The notes beneath the pieces were generated by a model. It was not told the DNA's origin, ran no database searches, and saw only the letters and a program-made list of their open reading frames with translations. Made by a program: the position numbers and the translations under genes. Positions 15,723 through 23,962 of a stretch of 43,316 nucleotides of DNA are shown piece by piece (the first letter of the stretch is position 1; the number at the start of each line of letters is the position of its first letter). This DNA is from Streptomyces glomeratus. Its GTDB lineage: Bacteria > Actinomycetota > Actinomycetes > Streptomycetales > Streptomycetaceae. The stretch covers positions 1-43,316 of the forward strand of contig NZ_JAKEEB010000043.1 of NCBI RefSeq assembly GCF_021462825.1, written 5' to 3'.

Positions 15723-16157
15723 TCAAGGCCGGGTCACCGAGGGCTGGGCGGCACTCCGGCGGGGCGCGGTGGCCAGATAGGGCCGCATGCTCTTGACCAG
15801 CATGGCCATCTCGTAGCCGAGAACCGCCGCGTCGGCCTCGCGGTCGGCGAGGACGGCGAGACAACTGCCGGAACCTGCGGTGGTGACGAAGAGCAGGGTC
15901 GAATCGAGTTCGACGACGACCTGCCGTACGTCGCCGCTGTCCCCGAAACGGACGCCCGCGCTACGGCCGAGCGAGTAGAGGCCTGAGGCCAGGGCGGCCA
16001 TGTGGTCGGCGCTGTCGGTGTCGAGGCCGTGCGCGGACTTCACCAGTCCGTCGCAGGAGAGGAGGACCGCGCTTCTGGTGTGGGGTACACGCTGCACGAG
16101 TCCGCTCATCAGCCAGTCGAGATCGGAGACATGGGCCGTCGGCACGTCACTCGCCAT
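15723..16157 (-). CDS. cvnB: Roadblock/LC7 domain protein CvnB
   Basis: A 144-residue roadblock/LC7-fold protein. Family segments are DLDWLMSGLVQRVPHTRSAVLLSCDGLVKSAHGLD and VRQVVVELDSTLLFVTTAGSGSCLAVLADREAD, the latter matching the LC7 strand-turn-strand. It resembles GTPase-regulatory roadblock proteins such as MglB and is the second conservon gene, between the histidine-kinase-like CvnA and CvnC. ATG 16157 is preceded by GGAG at 10 nt. Known role: assembly of the membrane-associated Cvn complex. The signal handled here is unknown. Confidence 0.92.
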   Translation of the reverse strand: MASDVPTAHVSDLDWLMSGLVQRVPHTRSAVLLSCDGLVKSAHGLDTDSADHMAALASGLYSLGRSAGVRFGDSGDVRQVVVELDSTLLFVTTAGSGSCLAVLADREADAAVLGYEMAMLVKSMRPYLATAPRRSAAQPSVTRP

Positions 16158-16234
16158 AGTGGATCGACTCCTTGGGGTACGCGGGTCCGCGAGAGCGGAT
16201 GGGAGTGAGGGTGGGGGCGGGGGCGGCGTGGGGG

Positions 16235-18184
16235 TCATCCGGCGGGTGTGTTCCGGTGATGACGCCCCGTCGGGTCGTGATCGGGTGGACGCGGGGCGGC
16301 TGCGGGCTCCGCACGGGCGGTCGTCTCGGTGCCGTCCGGCTCCGACTGCTGCCGCGCCTGCGCGAGGAGGATTCCCCGCTGGAACGCGGCCATCAGGCCC
16401 GGGTCGTGCCCGGCCAGCGGGCCGGCGTCCTGGCGGACGGGCGGGGTGGGGGCCCCGCGGAGCTGTGGTGCGATGTGTTCCTGGGCGCGTCTGCGGGGCA
16501 GCCGGGGCTTGCCCATGGTGCCGCGCACGGCCCCCGTCGGCGACGTCGGATGTCCGCCGGGAGCAGCCACCTGCCGGCCGGGGGCCGTCACAGGGCCGCC
16601 GGCGGCCTCCACGGGGACCGGACGGTCGCCGGGGCGGCAGCCGGGCAGCGCTTCGGCGGGGTTGGGACGCGGGGCGTCGGCATAGCGCACGGGCAACGGT
16701 GACCGCGCCCGGTCGGCCGGGGCCCCGTGCTCCCACGACTGCCGGGGGCCGGTCGGCACGGGATGCTCCGAGGCGCCCGGCGAAGCGCCGGCGGCCTGAC
16801 TTTCCCACGGCGGCGGCGCCGGGGCGTGCGCATCCGCCGGATCCGGTTCCCGTGCGCTTGCTCCACCAGGGGGCGCGAGCGGTGTCCGCCCCGTGTGCGT
16901 CGTCTGCGGAACGACCGGCGTCCTTCCCGTGTCCCTCGCCTGGGGAATGGGCGGAGTCATGGCCTCGGTCGTGCTCGTGGTGCCCCCGAGCAAGCTCTGG
17001 GGCACCACGAGCACGGCTTGGACACCGCCGTAGATGTTGGTCTGCAAGCGGACGTGGATGCCGTGCCGGCGGGCGAGTTGGGAGACCACGAACAGGCCGA
17101 TGCGGCCGTCCGCCAACAGACCGGCGACGTTGACCTGGTCGGGGTCGGCGAGCAGGGCGTTCATCCTGTGCAGTTCGGCCGGCGGCATGCCGAGCCCGCG
17201 GTCCTCGACCTCCACGGCGAGCCCCGAGGTGACGAGGCCCGCGCGCAGCAGCACTTGAGTATGCGGCGCCGAGAACACCGTGGCGTTCTCCACGAGTTCG
17301 GCGAGCAGGTGGATCACGTCGGCGACGGCGTGCCCACGCAGGGTGCCCTCGGTCGGCGGCACGAGTCTGACCCGCGCGTACTGCTCGACCTCGGCGGTCG
17401 CGGAGCGCAGCACCTCGGTCATGGGCACCGGGGTGCTCCACTGGCGGCGGGAGACGGCGCCGCCGAGCACGGCGAGGTTCTCGGCGTGGCGCCGGATGCG
17501 GGTGGCGAGGTGGTCGACGTGGAAGAGGCCCTTGAGCAGGTCGGGGTCCTCGAGCTCGTTCTCCAGCTCGTCGAGGATCGAGATCTCCCGGTGCACGAGG
17601 GACTGAAGACGCCGGGCCAGGTTGACGAACACCTCCAGTTTCTGCTCGCTGCCGGCCTGGCTGGAGAGCTGCGCGGCCTGCACGACCGCGGCGACTGCGC
17701 CGTCGTGGGCGCGCGCCAGCTCGGCGGCGAGCAGCTCGAAGTCGTCGGCGTCCTCGGTGGGTTTGCCGTGCGGCCTGTGTGCGGGCGGCGCCTCGCCGCG
17801 GCGCAGTGCCTCGACGAGAGCACGCAGATCGGCCTCGCCACGCGCGCTGGCGCGTCGCAGCGCGTCGAGGCGGTCCCGCACGGAGGTCGCGGTGCGTTCG
17901 GCGGCCACCGCGGCGATCACGATGCCCGCGAGGGCCACGGCCAGGGCGCCCGCGAGAACGGCCCAGAGGGTGATGGTGGGCCGCGCGCCGGCGGTGCGGA
18001 CGGTGAAGAGCACGGCGGCGCAAGCGCTGAGGGCCACCGCGACGGGCGGCAGGATCGCCAGGCGGAGCAGCTGGGGCCGCAGGGGGGTCTCGGCCGGTGA
18101 GGGGGTGGTGTGGGCGACCGGTCGCCCGTGCCGCCCGCCCTCACGGAGGTCTGCGCGTGCGGCCGGTGCGCGGAGGTGAGACAT
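16235..18184 (-). CDS. cvnA: Sensor histidine-kinase-like protein CvnA
   Basis: A 649-residue membrane protein heading the conservon operon. Two transmembrane segments lie near residues 38-62 (LLRLAILPPVAVALSACAAV) and 72-98. A long helical region is followed by a dimerisation-like stretch (LQSLVHREISILDELENELED) and a HATPase domain with the N-box HLLAELVENATVFS and G1 box VEDRGLGMP near residues 315-350. The last 230 residues are proline-rich and look disordered. A clear phosphoacceptor histidine of HisKA type is not obvious. GAGGA lies just before ATG 18184, and a longer frame to 18307 is not favoured. The gap to cvnB is 77 nt. Confidence 0.9.
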   Translation of the reverse strand: MSHLRAPAARADLREGGRHGRPVAHTTPSPAETPLRPQLLRLAILPPVAVALSACAAVLFTVRTAGARPTITLWAVLAGALAVALAGIVIAAVAAERTATSVRDRLDALRRASARGEADLRALVEALRRGEAPPAHRPHGKPTEDADDFELLAAELARAHDGAVAAVVQAAQLSSQAGSEQKLEVFVNLARRLQSLVHREISILDELENELEDPDLLKGLFHVDHLATRIRRHAENLAVLGGAVSRRQWSTPVPMTEVLRSATAEVEQYARVRLVPPTEGTLRGHAVADVIHLLAELVENATVFSAPHTQVLLRAGLVTSGLAVEVEDRGLGMPPAELHRMNALLADPDQVNVAGLLADGRIGLFVVSQLARRHGIHVRLQTNIYGGVQAVLVVPQSLLGGTTSTTEAMTPPIPQARDTGRTPVVPQTTHTGRTPLAPPGGASAREPDPADAHAPAPPPWESQAAGASPGASEHPVPTGPRQSWEHGAPADRARSPLPVRYADAPRPNPAEALPGCRPGDRPVPVEAAGGPVTAPGRQVAAPGGHPTSPTGAVRGTMGKPRLPRRRAQEHIAPQLRGAPTPPVRQDAGPLAGHDPGLMAAFQRGILLAQARQQSEPDGTETTARAEPAAAPRPPDHDPTGRHHRNTPAG

Positions 18185-18436
18185 CGGCGTCCTCGTACTG
18201 GGTGCGTCGGGGCGTGGGGCTCCCGCGGGTGTGCGCGACTCCGGCGTGCGGCATCGCGGCGCCGGTCGAGACACCGCATATTTCGGCGCTGCGTCGACTG
18301 ACGGCAACTCAGAGTAGTCGCCCTCCGGGTAAGTGCGGTGGGCTGTTGATAACTCCTCCGGAGAGCTTCCCGCTCTGGTATGAGCCCTCGTACGACAGGC
18401 CGATAACCGCGTCGGAGACTGCGCTCACCGCCGCTC

Positions 18437-18479
18437 CGGAAGCGATCGAGGTCGATCGGAAGCGATCACGGAAGCGATC
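18437..18479. repeat. Three CGGAAGCGATC direct repeats
   Basis: The 11-mer CGGAAGCGATC occurs at 18437-18447, 18457-18467 and 18469-18479, in the 345-nt gene-free region between the divergent cvnA and marR genes. The copies start 20 and 12 bp apart. They lie just upstream of the marR -35. Activator sites or a decayed repeat are both possible. Confidence 0.7.
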
Positions 18480-18494
18480 ACCGGAAGACGCCTA

Positions 18495-18547
18495 TTGTTT
18501 CGTCCTACACCTAGATGCATAATGCGCTTATGCATAAGCGGCTTATG
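18495..18547 (+). promoter_or_regulatory. marR promoter with nested operator palindromes
   Basis: TTGTTT (18495-18500), 17 nt, CATAAT (18518-18523), then 6 nt to ATG 18530 make a good leaderless promoter. It is covered by palindromes: ATGCATAA-TGCGC-TTATGCAT (18515-18535), the perfect 16-mer CGCTTATGCATAAGCG (18525-18540), and CATAAG-CGG-CTTATG (18533-18547). The shared half-site is CTTATG/CATAAG. This looks like an autoregulatory MarR operator that blocks both promoter and start. Confidence 0.65.
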
Positions 18548-19096
18548 GACTCGGACGAGTCCCAGGTCTCGCCCCAGGTCTCATCCCAGGTCTCGCCTCA
18601 GGTCTCGCCCCAGGTCTCATCCCAGGTCTCGCCTCAGGTCTCGTCTCCGGTCTCGTCCGACGTCTCCCCCGACGTCTCGCCCGAAGACCTGATGATCGCC
18701 GTGGAGCGGATGGTCCGCCACGTCCGTCACAGCGCCACCACCGGCGGCCTGAGCACCGCAGCCTCGTCCGCCTTGGCCCGTCTGGGGCGGGAAGGACCGC
18801 ACCGGCTCACCGACCTGGCCCGGGCCGAGGGCGTCTCCCAGCCCAACATGACCCAGCTCGTCACGCGCATGGAACGGGCGGGCCTGGTACGGCGGTCGAC
18901 CGACAGCACCGACGGACGGGGCGTCCTGGTCGCGGTCACCGAAACCGGACTGGATGTCTTCCGGGAACGACGCGCCGAGCGCACACGCGCCCTTGTGCAG
19001 CTGATCGAGGAGCTCACCGAACCGGAGCAGCACGCGGTGAAGGTGGCCCTACCGGCCCTCGCCCGCGTGATCCAAGACCGTCAAGAGCGTTCCTGA
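18530..19096 (+). CDS. MarR-family regulator with QVS(P/S) repeat N-terminus
   Basis: A 188-residue MarR protein. After a short start it has ten tetrapeptide repeats of the type QVSP/QVSS (residues about 12-51), then a MarR domain: GGLSTAASSALARLGREGPHRLTDLARAEGVSQPNMTQLVTRMERAGLVRRSTDSTDGRGVLVAVTETG carries the winged HTH and wing. The repeat is encoded by a 12-bp minisatellite. Start candidates are ATG 18515, 18530 and 18545. I prefer 18530 because a -10 lies 6 nt before it and no Shine-Dalgarno is present. It is 79 nt upstream of an MFS transporter on the same strand, the usual target of such regulators. The effector is unknown. Confidence 0.85.
   Translation: MHKRLMDSDESQVSPQVSSQVSPQVSPQVSSQVSPQVSSPVSSDVSPDVSPEDLMIAVERMVRHVRHSATTGGLSTAASSALARLGREGPHRLTDLARAEGVSQPNMTQLVTRMERAGLVRRSTDSTDGRGVLVAVTETGLDVFRERRAERTRALVQLIEELTEPEQHAVKVALPALARVIQDRQERS
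18563..18682 (+). repeat. 12-bp minisatellite within marR (10 units)
   Basis: Ten consecutive 12-bp units based on CAGGTCTCGCCC fill exactly 120 bp. The first six form two copies of a 36-bp higher-order repeat (units A-B-C, A-B-C), and the last four diverge (CCGGTCTC, GACGTCTC). Because the unit is 12 bp, copy-number change would keep the reading frame. Confidence 0.92.
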
Positions 19097-19175
19097 ACCG
19101 TCCCGCTCACCCCTCACCACCCCACGACGTCACACCCACCCTGTCACACCTCACACCCCGGGAGAACGAGCGCGC

Positions 19176-20900
19176 ATGAGTGCTCCACACGGAGGAGCCG
19201 CGAGCCCCTTCAAGCAGCCCAAGGCCGTCTGGGCCGTCGCATTCGCCTGTGTCATCTCGTTCATGGGCATCGGCCTGGTCGACCCGATCCTGCCCGCCCT
19301 GGCCGAGAACCTGCACGCCTCGCCCAGCCAGGTCTCCCTGCTGTTCAGCAGCTACCTCATCGTGACCGCGGTGGCGATGCTGATCGTCGGCTGGGTCTCC
19401 AGCCGCATCGGGGCCAAGCGCACCCTGGTCACCGGTCTGACGGTCATCGTCGTCTTCGCCGCCCTGGCAGGCACCTCCGGCTCCATCAACGGGATCGTCG
19501 GTTTCCGCGCGGGCTGGGGCCTGGGCAACGCCCTGTTCATAGCCACCTCCCTGGCCGTCATCGTGGCCTCCGCCAGCGGCGGCTTCGGCGGCGCGATCAT
19601 CCTCTACGAGGCCGCGCTGGGACTCGGCATCGCCGTGGGCCCGCTGCTGGGCGGCGAGTTGGGCGCCATCAGCTGGCGCGGCCCGTTCTTCGGCGTCGCC
19701 GTGCTGATGGCCATCGCCCTCATCGCGACCCTCGCCTTCGTCCCCGCCCTGCCCAAGCCGGAGCGCCGCACCTCGCCGATCGCCCCGCTCAGGGCACTGC
19801 GCCACCGTGGGCTGCTGACCATGGGCGTCATGGCGCTGCTGTACAACTGGGGCTTCTTCACGATGCTTGGCTACGCGCCGTACCCCATGAAGCTCAACGC
19901 CCATCAGCTTGGGCTGGTCTTCACCGGCTGGGGCCTGCTGGTGGCCGCGTTCAGCGTCTTCTTCGCCCCGCGTCTGCAAGGCCGTTACGGCACCGCTCCC
20001 GTGCTGTATGCCAACCTGCTGGGTCTCGGTGCCGTGATGGCCGTCATCGCCGCCGGCGTCGGCAACCCGACCGTGGTCATCGTGGCGGTCATCGTCAGCG
20101 GCGCCTTCATCGGCATCAACAACACCCTGACCACCCAGGCCGTCATGCTGGTCTCCCCGGTCGAGCGCCCCGTGGCCTCCTCCGCCTACGGCTTCCTGCG
20201 CTTCATCGGCGGCGGCCTGGCCCCGTACGTCGCCGGCAAGCTGGCCGATGCCACCGACCTGAGCGTCCCCTTCTACGTGGGCGCCGGTACCTTCCTCCTG
20301 GCGATCCCCGTCCTGGCCGGCGGCCACCGTCTGCTCCGCCGGGCCGAACAGGACACCGGCGAGGGACGGCCCGTGACCCCCACGCCCACGCTCACCCCCG
20401 TCGGCGCACAGGCCGCCGCCACACCTCCTGTGGTGGTCGCCGTCGGCGATCACGACAGGGCCGCCGTGATCGTCGACACCGCGGCACGGCTCGCCCGCGA
20501 CGCCGGCAGCCCCTTGGAGGTCGTGCACGTGCTGCAGACCGCCGTCGTCGACGAACAGGCCGTCGACACCGAGGACTTCGACCAGGCCCGCGCCGCCGTC
20601 ACCGCTCACCTCGACCGGCTCTCCGCGCAGGGCATATCCGCCACCGGCCAGATCCTGGCCTCCGTCGGCGACCACGCCGCGGCCGGCCGGGCCCTCGCCC
20701 GGCACGCCGCCGAGATCCACGCTCCCACCGTCGCCGTCGGACGCTCTCCGCGCGGCCCGCTCACCCAGTTCGCCGACGGCAGCTTCACGACCGCGCTGGC
20801 CCATGCCGCCGACTGCACCGTGGTCCTGGTCGACCCGGACCACATCCCTCGGCCGCTGACCGCGTCCGCCTTGACGGAGCTGCGCAACAGCCCGGCCTGA
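19176..20900 (+). CDS. MFS transporter fused to a universal stress protein domain
   Basis: A 574-residue protein. Residues about 17-395 form a twelve-helix major facilitator exporter with DPILPALAENLHASPSQVSLLFSSYL in helix 1-2 and GWVSSRIGAKRTL as the motif-A loop, like multidrug efflux proteins. After a linker, residues about 415-560 form a UspA-like domain: VVVAVGDHDRAAVIVDTAARLARDAGSPLEVVHV at the start, and VGRSPRGPLTQFADGSFTTALAHAADCTVVLVD at the end, close to the nucleotide-binding motif but with altered spacing. The Usp part should be cytoplasmic and could tie efflux to energy or stress state. GGGAGA lies upstream of the ATG. It is probably controlled by the MarR encoded just upstream. 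Substrate unknown. Confidence 0.9.
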   Translation: MSAPHGGAASPFKQPKAVWAVAFACVISFMGIGLVDPILPALAENLHASPSQVSLLFSSYLIVTAVAMLIVGWVSSRIGAKRTLVTGLTVIVVFAALAGTSGSINGIVGFRAGWGLGNALFIATSLAVIVASASGGFGGAIILYEAALGLGIAVGPLLGGELGAISWRGPFFGVAVLMAIALIATLAFVPALPKPERRTSPIAPLRALRHRGLLTMGVMALLYNWGFFTMLGYAPYPMKLNAHQLGLVFTGWGLLVAAFSVFFAPRLQGRYGTAPVLYANLLGLGAVMAVIAAGVGNPTVVIVAVIVSGAFIGINNTLTTQAVMLVSPVERPVASSAYGFLRFIGGGLAPYVAGKLADATDLSVPFYVGAGTFLLAIPVLAGGHRLLRRAEQDTGEGRPVTPTPTLTPVGAQAAATPPVVVAVGDHDRAAVIVDTAARLARDAGSPLEVVHVLQTAVVDEQAVDTEDFDQARAAVTAHLDRLSAQGISATGQILASVGDHAAAGRALARHAAEIHAPTVAVGRSPRGPLTQFADGSFTTALAHAADCTVVLVDPDHIPRPLTASALTELRNSPA

Positions 20901-21035
20901 CGCGTCCGAGCCGACAGCGGCCGCAGGTCCAGGGCGACGGGCCCGGACCCCCGCGGCCGCCGCCGCGCGACCTCCGCACGGAATTGTGGCCTCCGCCACA
21001 GCGCGGAGCAGCGTGTGCCTGATGGGGTGATCCCC

Positions 21036-21734
21036 ATGAGCGACGGACTCACCTGGCTCGCCGAGCCGAAGTCGATCGACTGGGGCGGATACAGCGTCGT
21101 CATCGCCCAGGACCTCGCCGGAGAGACACTGGCGGCGCGTGTCGCCGCCGGCCGGTACGGCCGGAACAAGCAGCGGCCACGCTTCCTCGGAAGCCTCACC
21201 GGCGGGCAGGCCGACGACGTCATGAGCGGCCTGTTCGGGGACACCCACAACGCCATCGCCCTCCGCTACGGCGAGATCGGCGAGTGGTCCTACGTCGTCC
21301 AGCACGGATTCTGGTACGGGGAGTTCGGCCCGGAACCGCCCGTGTCACGAGGTGGCGCCCACATCTACCGGCTGTGGTACGAGGAAGAGAACGGCAAGCC
21401 CGTCCCGCCGTTCTTCTCCTACGAGCACGACGGCCGCACCGTGTGCGGCTTCAACCTGCACCTCGACGGCTCGTGGGGATCCGGCCGGGTCGACGGCGAC
21501 GCGGACGTCGCCTCCGCCCTCGAAGCGGAGCTGACGGCCGCGGGCCTTCCCCTCGATGATCCCGAACGGCGCGGGGACGACCGCCGCGCGGTGCACCGGA
21601 CATGTCTGGGCGTCATCGAACGGCACTTCGGCCTCACGCTACCGCGCAACGAGATCCTCAACAGCCCGCTGCCCACGCTGCTGATGAAGGCGAACGTGGC
21701 CAAGTGCCCCTTCTGCGGCGCTCAGCAGCCCTGA
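21036..21734 (+). CDS. Hypothetical protein (DUF6461-like) with C-terminal CPFC
   Basis: A 232-residue protein I do not recognise firmly. Its pattern (WLAEPKSIDWGGYSVVIAQDLAG near the start, then a YGEIGEWSYVVQHGFWYG segment and an aromatic-rich middle) resembles the actinobacterial DUF6461 family, often found near phage-defence or immunity-like loci. It ends CPFCGAQQP, a half zinc-ribbon knuckle. No signal peptide or membrane segment is present. ATG 21036 is used because a GGGGTG lies just upstream. An in-frame GTG at 21015 would add seven residues. It is transcribed away from the MFS gene, with no obvious operon partner. The function is unknown. Confidence 0.7.
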   Translation: MSDGLTWLAEPKSIDWGGYSVVIAQDLAGETLAARVAAGRYGRNKQRPRFLGSLTGGQADDVMSGLFGDTHNAIALRYGEIGEWSYVVQHGFWYGEFGPEPPVSRGGAHIYRLWYEEENGKPVPPFFSYEHDGRTVCGFNLHLDGSWGSGRVDGDADVASALEAELTAAGLPLDDPERRGDDRRAVHRTCLGVIERHFGLTLPRNEILNSPLPTLLMKANVAKCPFCGAQQP

Positions 21735-21995
21735 GAGCCGCACCCGACCGCGGTCGGTCCCCCGGCACCAGGTCGAGATCTTCCCGAGTCGTCGTCCCGG
21801 CCGGGCCGGGGACCGGCCATGTCCGGTCGGGCACGTGTCCCAGGATCACGCCGTGCGGCCCCCCGTGCGGGACCAGGCTGATGCCATGTGAGGTATCGAA
21901 CGCGGTCAGGGCCAGTGTCCATGTGCTGTGTGGCCGCTCAAGCGGCGACGCCGAGCAGGCGCCGCACGCCACAGCCTGCGTGCCGGAACGGCCCG

Positions 21996-23780
21996 TCACG
22001 TCAGGCTCGACGGGACGATCCCGTAGCGGCGCATCTTGCGGTACATCGTGGCGCGGGAGATTCCGAGGTCCTGCGCGGTCCGCTGGACGTTGGAGTTGCG
22101 GTCCATCAACCCGCGCAGGATGGCGTCGCGTTCCAGCGCCTCGATGGTGGTGAGGACCTTGTTCGACGACACCCGGCATTCCGGCGGCAGGTCCTCCACT
22201 TGGATCATCCGGCCCGAAGGCCGCCGCGCCAGGCCCCGGATCACGGACTCGAGCTGCCGGACGTTCTCCGGCCAGGGGCATCGCTGCAGCATGGTCAGCA
22301 CATCCGGGGAGAACCTGCTCTCGCCGCTCGGCCGGTACTTGCGCAGGAGGAACTGCGCCAGGTGCTCGATGTCCCCATAGCGATGACGCAGGGGAGGCAC
22401 CTCCACCGAGGCGCCGCAGAGCTGGTCGAGCTGGTCGTCGGAGCTGACCATCGACGGCTGGCTGGTCATGACGAGTTGCCCGGTCGCACTGCCGTCCAGC
22501 TGCATCAGCAGGTTCGCCAGCCGCTGCCGCAGCTGGTCGCCCAGCAGGTGGACATCGCTCAGGACGAGTACGTTGGACGGCACGACAAGCAGCTCTCCGA
22601 TGTCATGCAGTCAGCGCTCGGTGACGGCCGGTGAATCCGAGGGCGGCGCTTCCGTCATCTCCAGCCGGCGTCCGGCGCCATGGGCCCGGTGCAGGGCCTC
22701 GACCAGCGTCCTCTTGCCGACACCGGCTTCGCCCAGGAGATGAAGCCAAGTCCGGGCGACGAACGCTGTTTCGCTCTCGGCGACCGCGCGCAGCCAGTGC
22801 GGGGACGAGCCCACGAGTCCCAGGTTGAAGCGGGCGGGGGCGGCGGAAACGGCAGGTGTGGGCTGGGGCCGTCCGATCAGCCGGACTCGGAAGACGGCGC
22901 CCGCGTCGCTGTCCTCGCGCCGACAGCGACTGACCCTGAGTTCGGCGACCCGCCCCGAGGGCAGCGCGATGCTGCGTGTCCCCTCCAGCCGGGAGTGGTC
23001 GGCGATCTCACGGGCGTGGTCGAGCAGTGCATAGTGATCCGGCCCGGTCACGGCGACACTGAGCTGCTCGTTCATCATGACGACATCGCGGTTGAGGGCC
23101 AGCACGGGTCCCGGGCGCACCGAGGAGCACGCCTCCATGTAGTCCTGGAAGAGAGCCCGCTCGCGCCGCGAGGTGATCGCCGCGATTTCGGCCTCGATCT
23201 GGGCCGCGACGGAGCGGGCGAAGGCCATCAGCATGCCGTCGGAGCCCTGACGGATGGTGGTGAGGTTGAAGGCTCCCAGCAGGGTGCGCCGGGTGGGATG
23301 AAGGATCGGTACGGCCGCGCAGTGGAAGTCCCGCAACGCCTCGACGTAGTGCTCCATTCCGGCGATCACGACCGGGCGGCCGCTGGCCAGCGCGGTCCCG
23401 ATGCCGTTGGTGCCCACATAGCGCTCGGCGAACACATGGCCCGGGGCCAGGTGCACGCGGTTGAGGTTCGTCGTCAGCCCCTCGTGGGAGACCTTCCGGG
23501 AGAGGACCACGCCGTTGCGGTCTGTGATCATCGTGGAGACCGGGTCGTCGGCGAGCTGCTCGTGCAACCTGTCCAGGATCGGCAGCGCAGCCCTTGCGAG
23601 GGGGCTGTCCAGGTTGGGGTTGTCCCGGTACGGAGCGTCGAGGCTGCCCGGCTGCACCTCGTATTCCATCGAGCGATGCCATGAAGCCACCACGAGCGGC
23701 CGGGCGCTTGGATCCTTGGTGACTTCCAGGTAGAGCTCTCTGGCTGCTCTCAGTGAGCTTCCGGGTTGTTGGCGGGGCAT
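21996..23780 (-). pseudogene. AcoR-like GAF/AAA/Fis regulator interrupted by an in-frame TGA
   Basis: One frame of 595 codons resembles AcoR-type activators of alcohol, ketone or polyol operons. It has the N-terminal VVASWHRS motif, a GAF domain with HVFAERYVGTNGIGTAL, a second PAS-like region, a degenerate AAA domain with Walker A GEAGVGKRTL near residue 365, and a C-terminal Fis helix-turn-helix (DLGISRATMYRKMRRYG). A TGA at 22611-22613 splits it after PAVTER. The frame continues without shift, and the next ATG is 22583. No GAFTGA loop is visible, in keeping with the absence of sigma-54 in Streptomyces. It is a pseudogene, two separate polypeptides, or a base-calling error. GGGAG precedes ATG 23780. 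It is divergent from the adh-ABC operon. Confidence 0.75.
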
Positions 23781-23857
23781 TAGCACTCCCGTACTGCGCG
23801 CTTCACAATCCCTCGGTGCAGTGATTGGACCAGTTCGACGGCTTGGCGCCTACCGCG

Positions 23858-23896
23858 TGTGCCACATTGAGACATTCGCGGACGGATTCTGAGACA
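23858..23896 (+). promoter_or_regulatory. TGAGACA repeats between regulator and adh operon
   Basis: TGAGACA occurs at 23868-23874 and 23890-23896, exactly 22 bp apart. The first is the right half of an imperfect inverted repeat with TGTGCCA (23858-23864, 3-nt gap). AcoR/DhaR-type activators are known to bind TGTC...GACA-like sites, so this is a good candidate for the divergent regulator's operator. It lies 67-105 nt upstream of the adh start. Confidence 0.5.
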
Positions 23897-23962
23897 TCGA
23901 CCTGCGATCGGCGGCCTGTGTAATCGGCGCACCACCCACCCGCCGACTCGCAGGGAGCCGCT

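Noticed and set aside
18563..18682. Possible CRISPR array
   Set aside because: The units are contiguous 12-bp copies without unique spacers and lie in frame within marR.
18563..18682. Translational slippage or phase variation by frameshift in marR
   Set aside because: The unit is 12 bp, so changes in number keep the frame. Only length variation is possible.
21735..21995. Possible small gene between the DUF6461-like gene and the AcoR-like regulator
   Set aside because: Open frames here lack a Shine-Dalgarno and codon bias, and they overlap the regulator's downstream region.
22611..22613. Selenocysteine or programmed read-through at the TGA
   Set aside because: No plausible hairpin supports recoding, and no selenocysteine-type position is known in this family. 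A nonsense mutation or sequence error is simpler.
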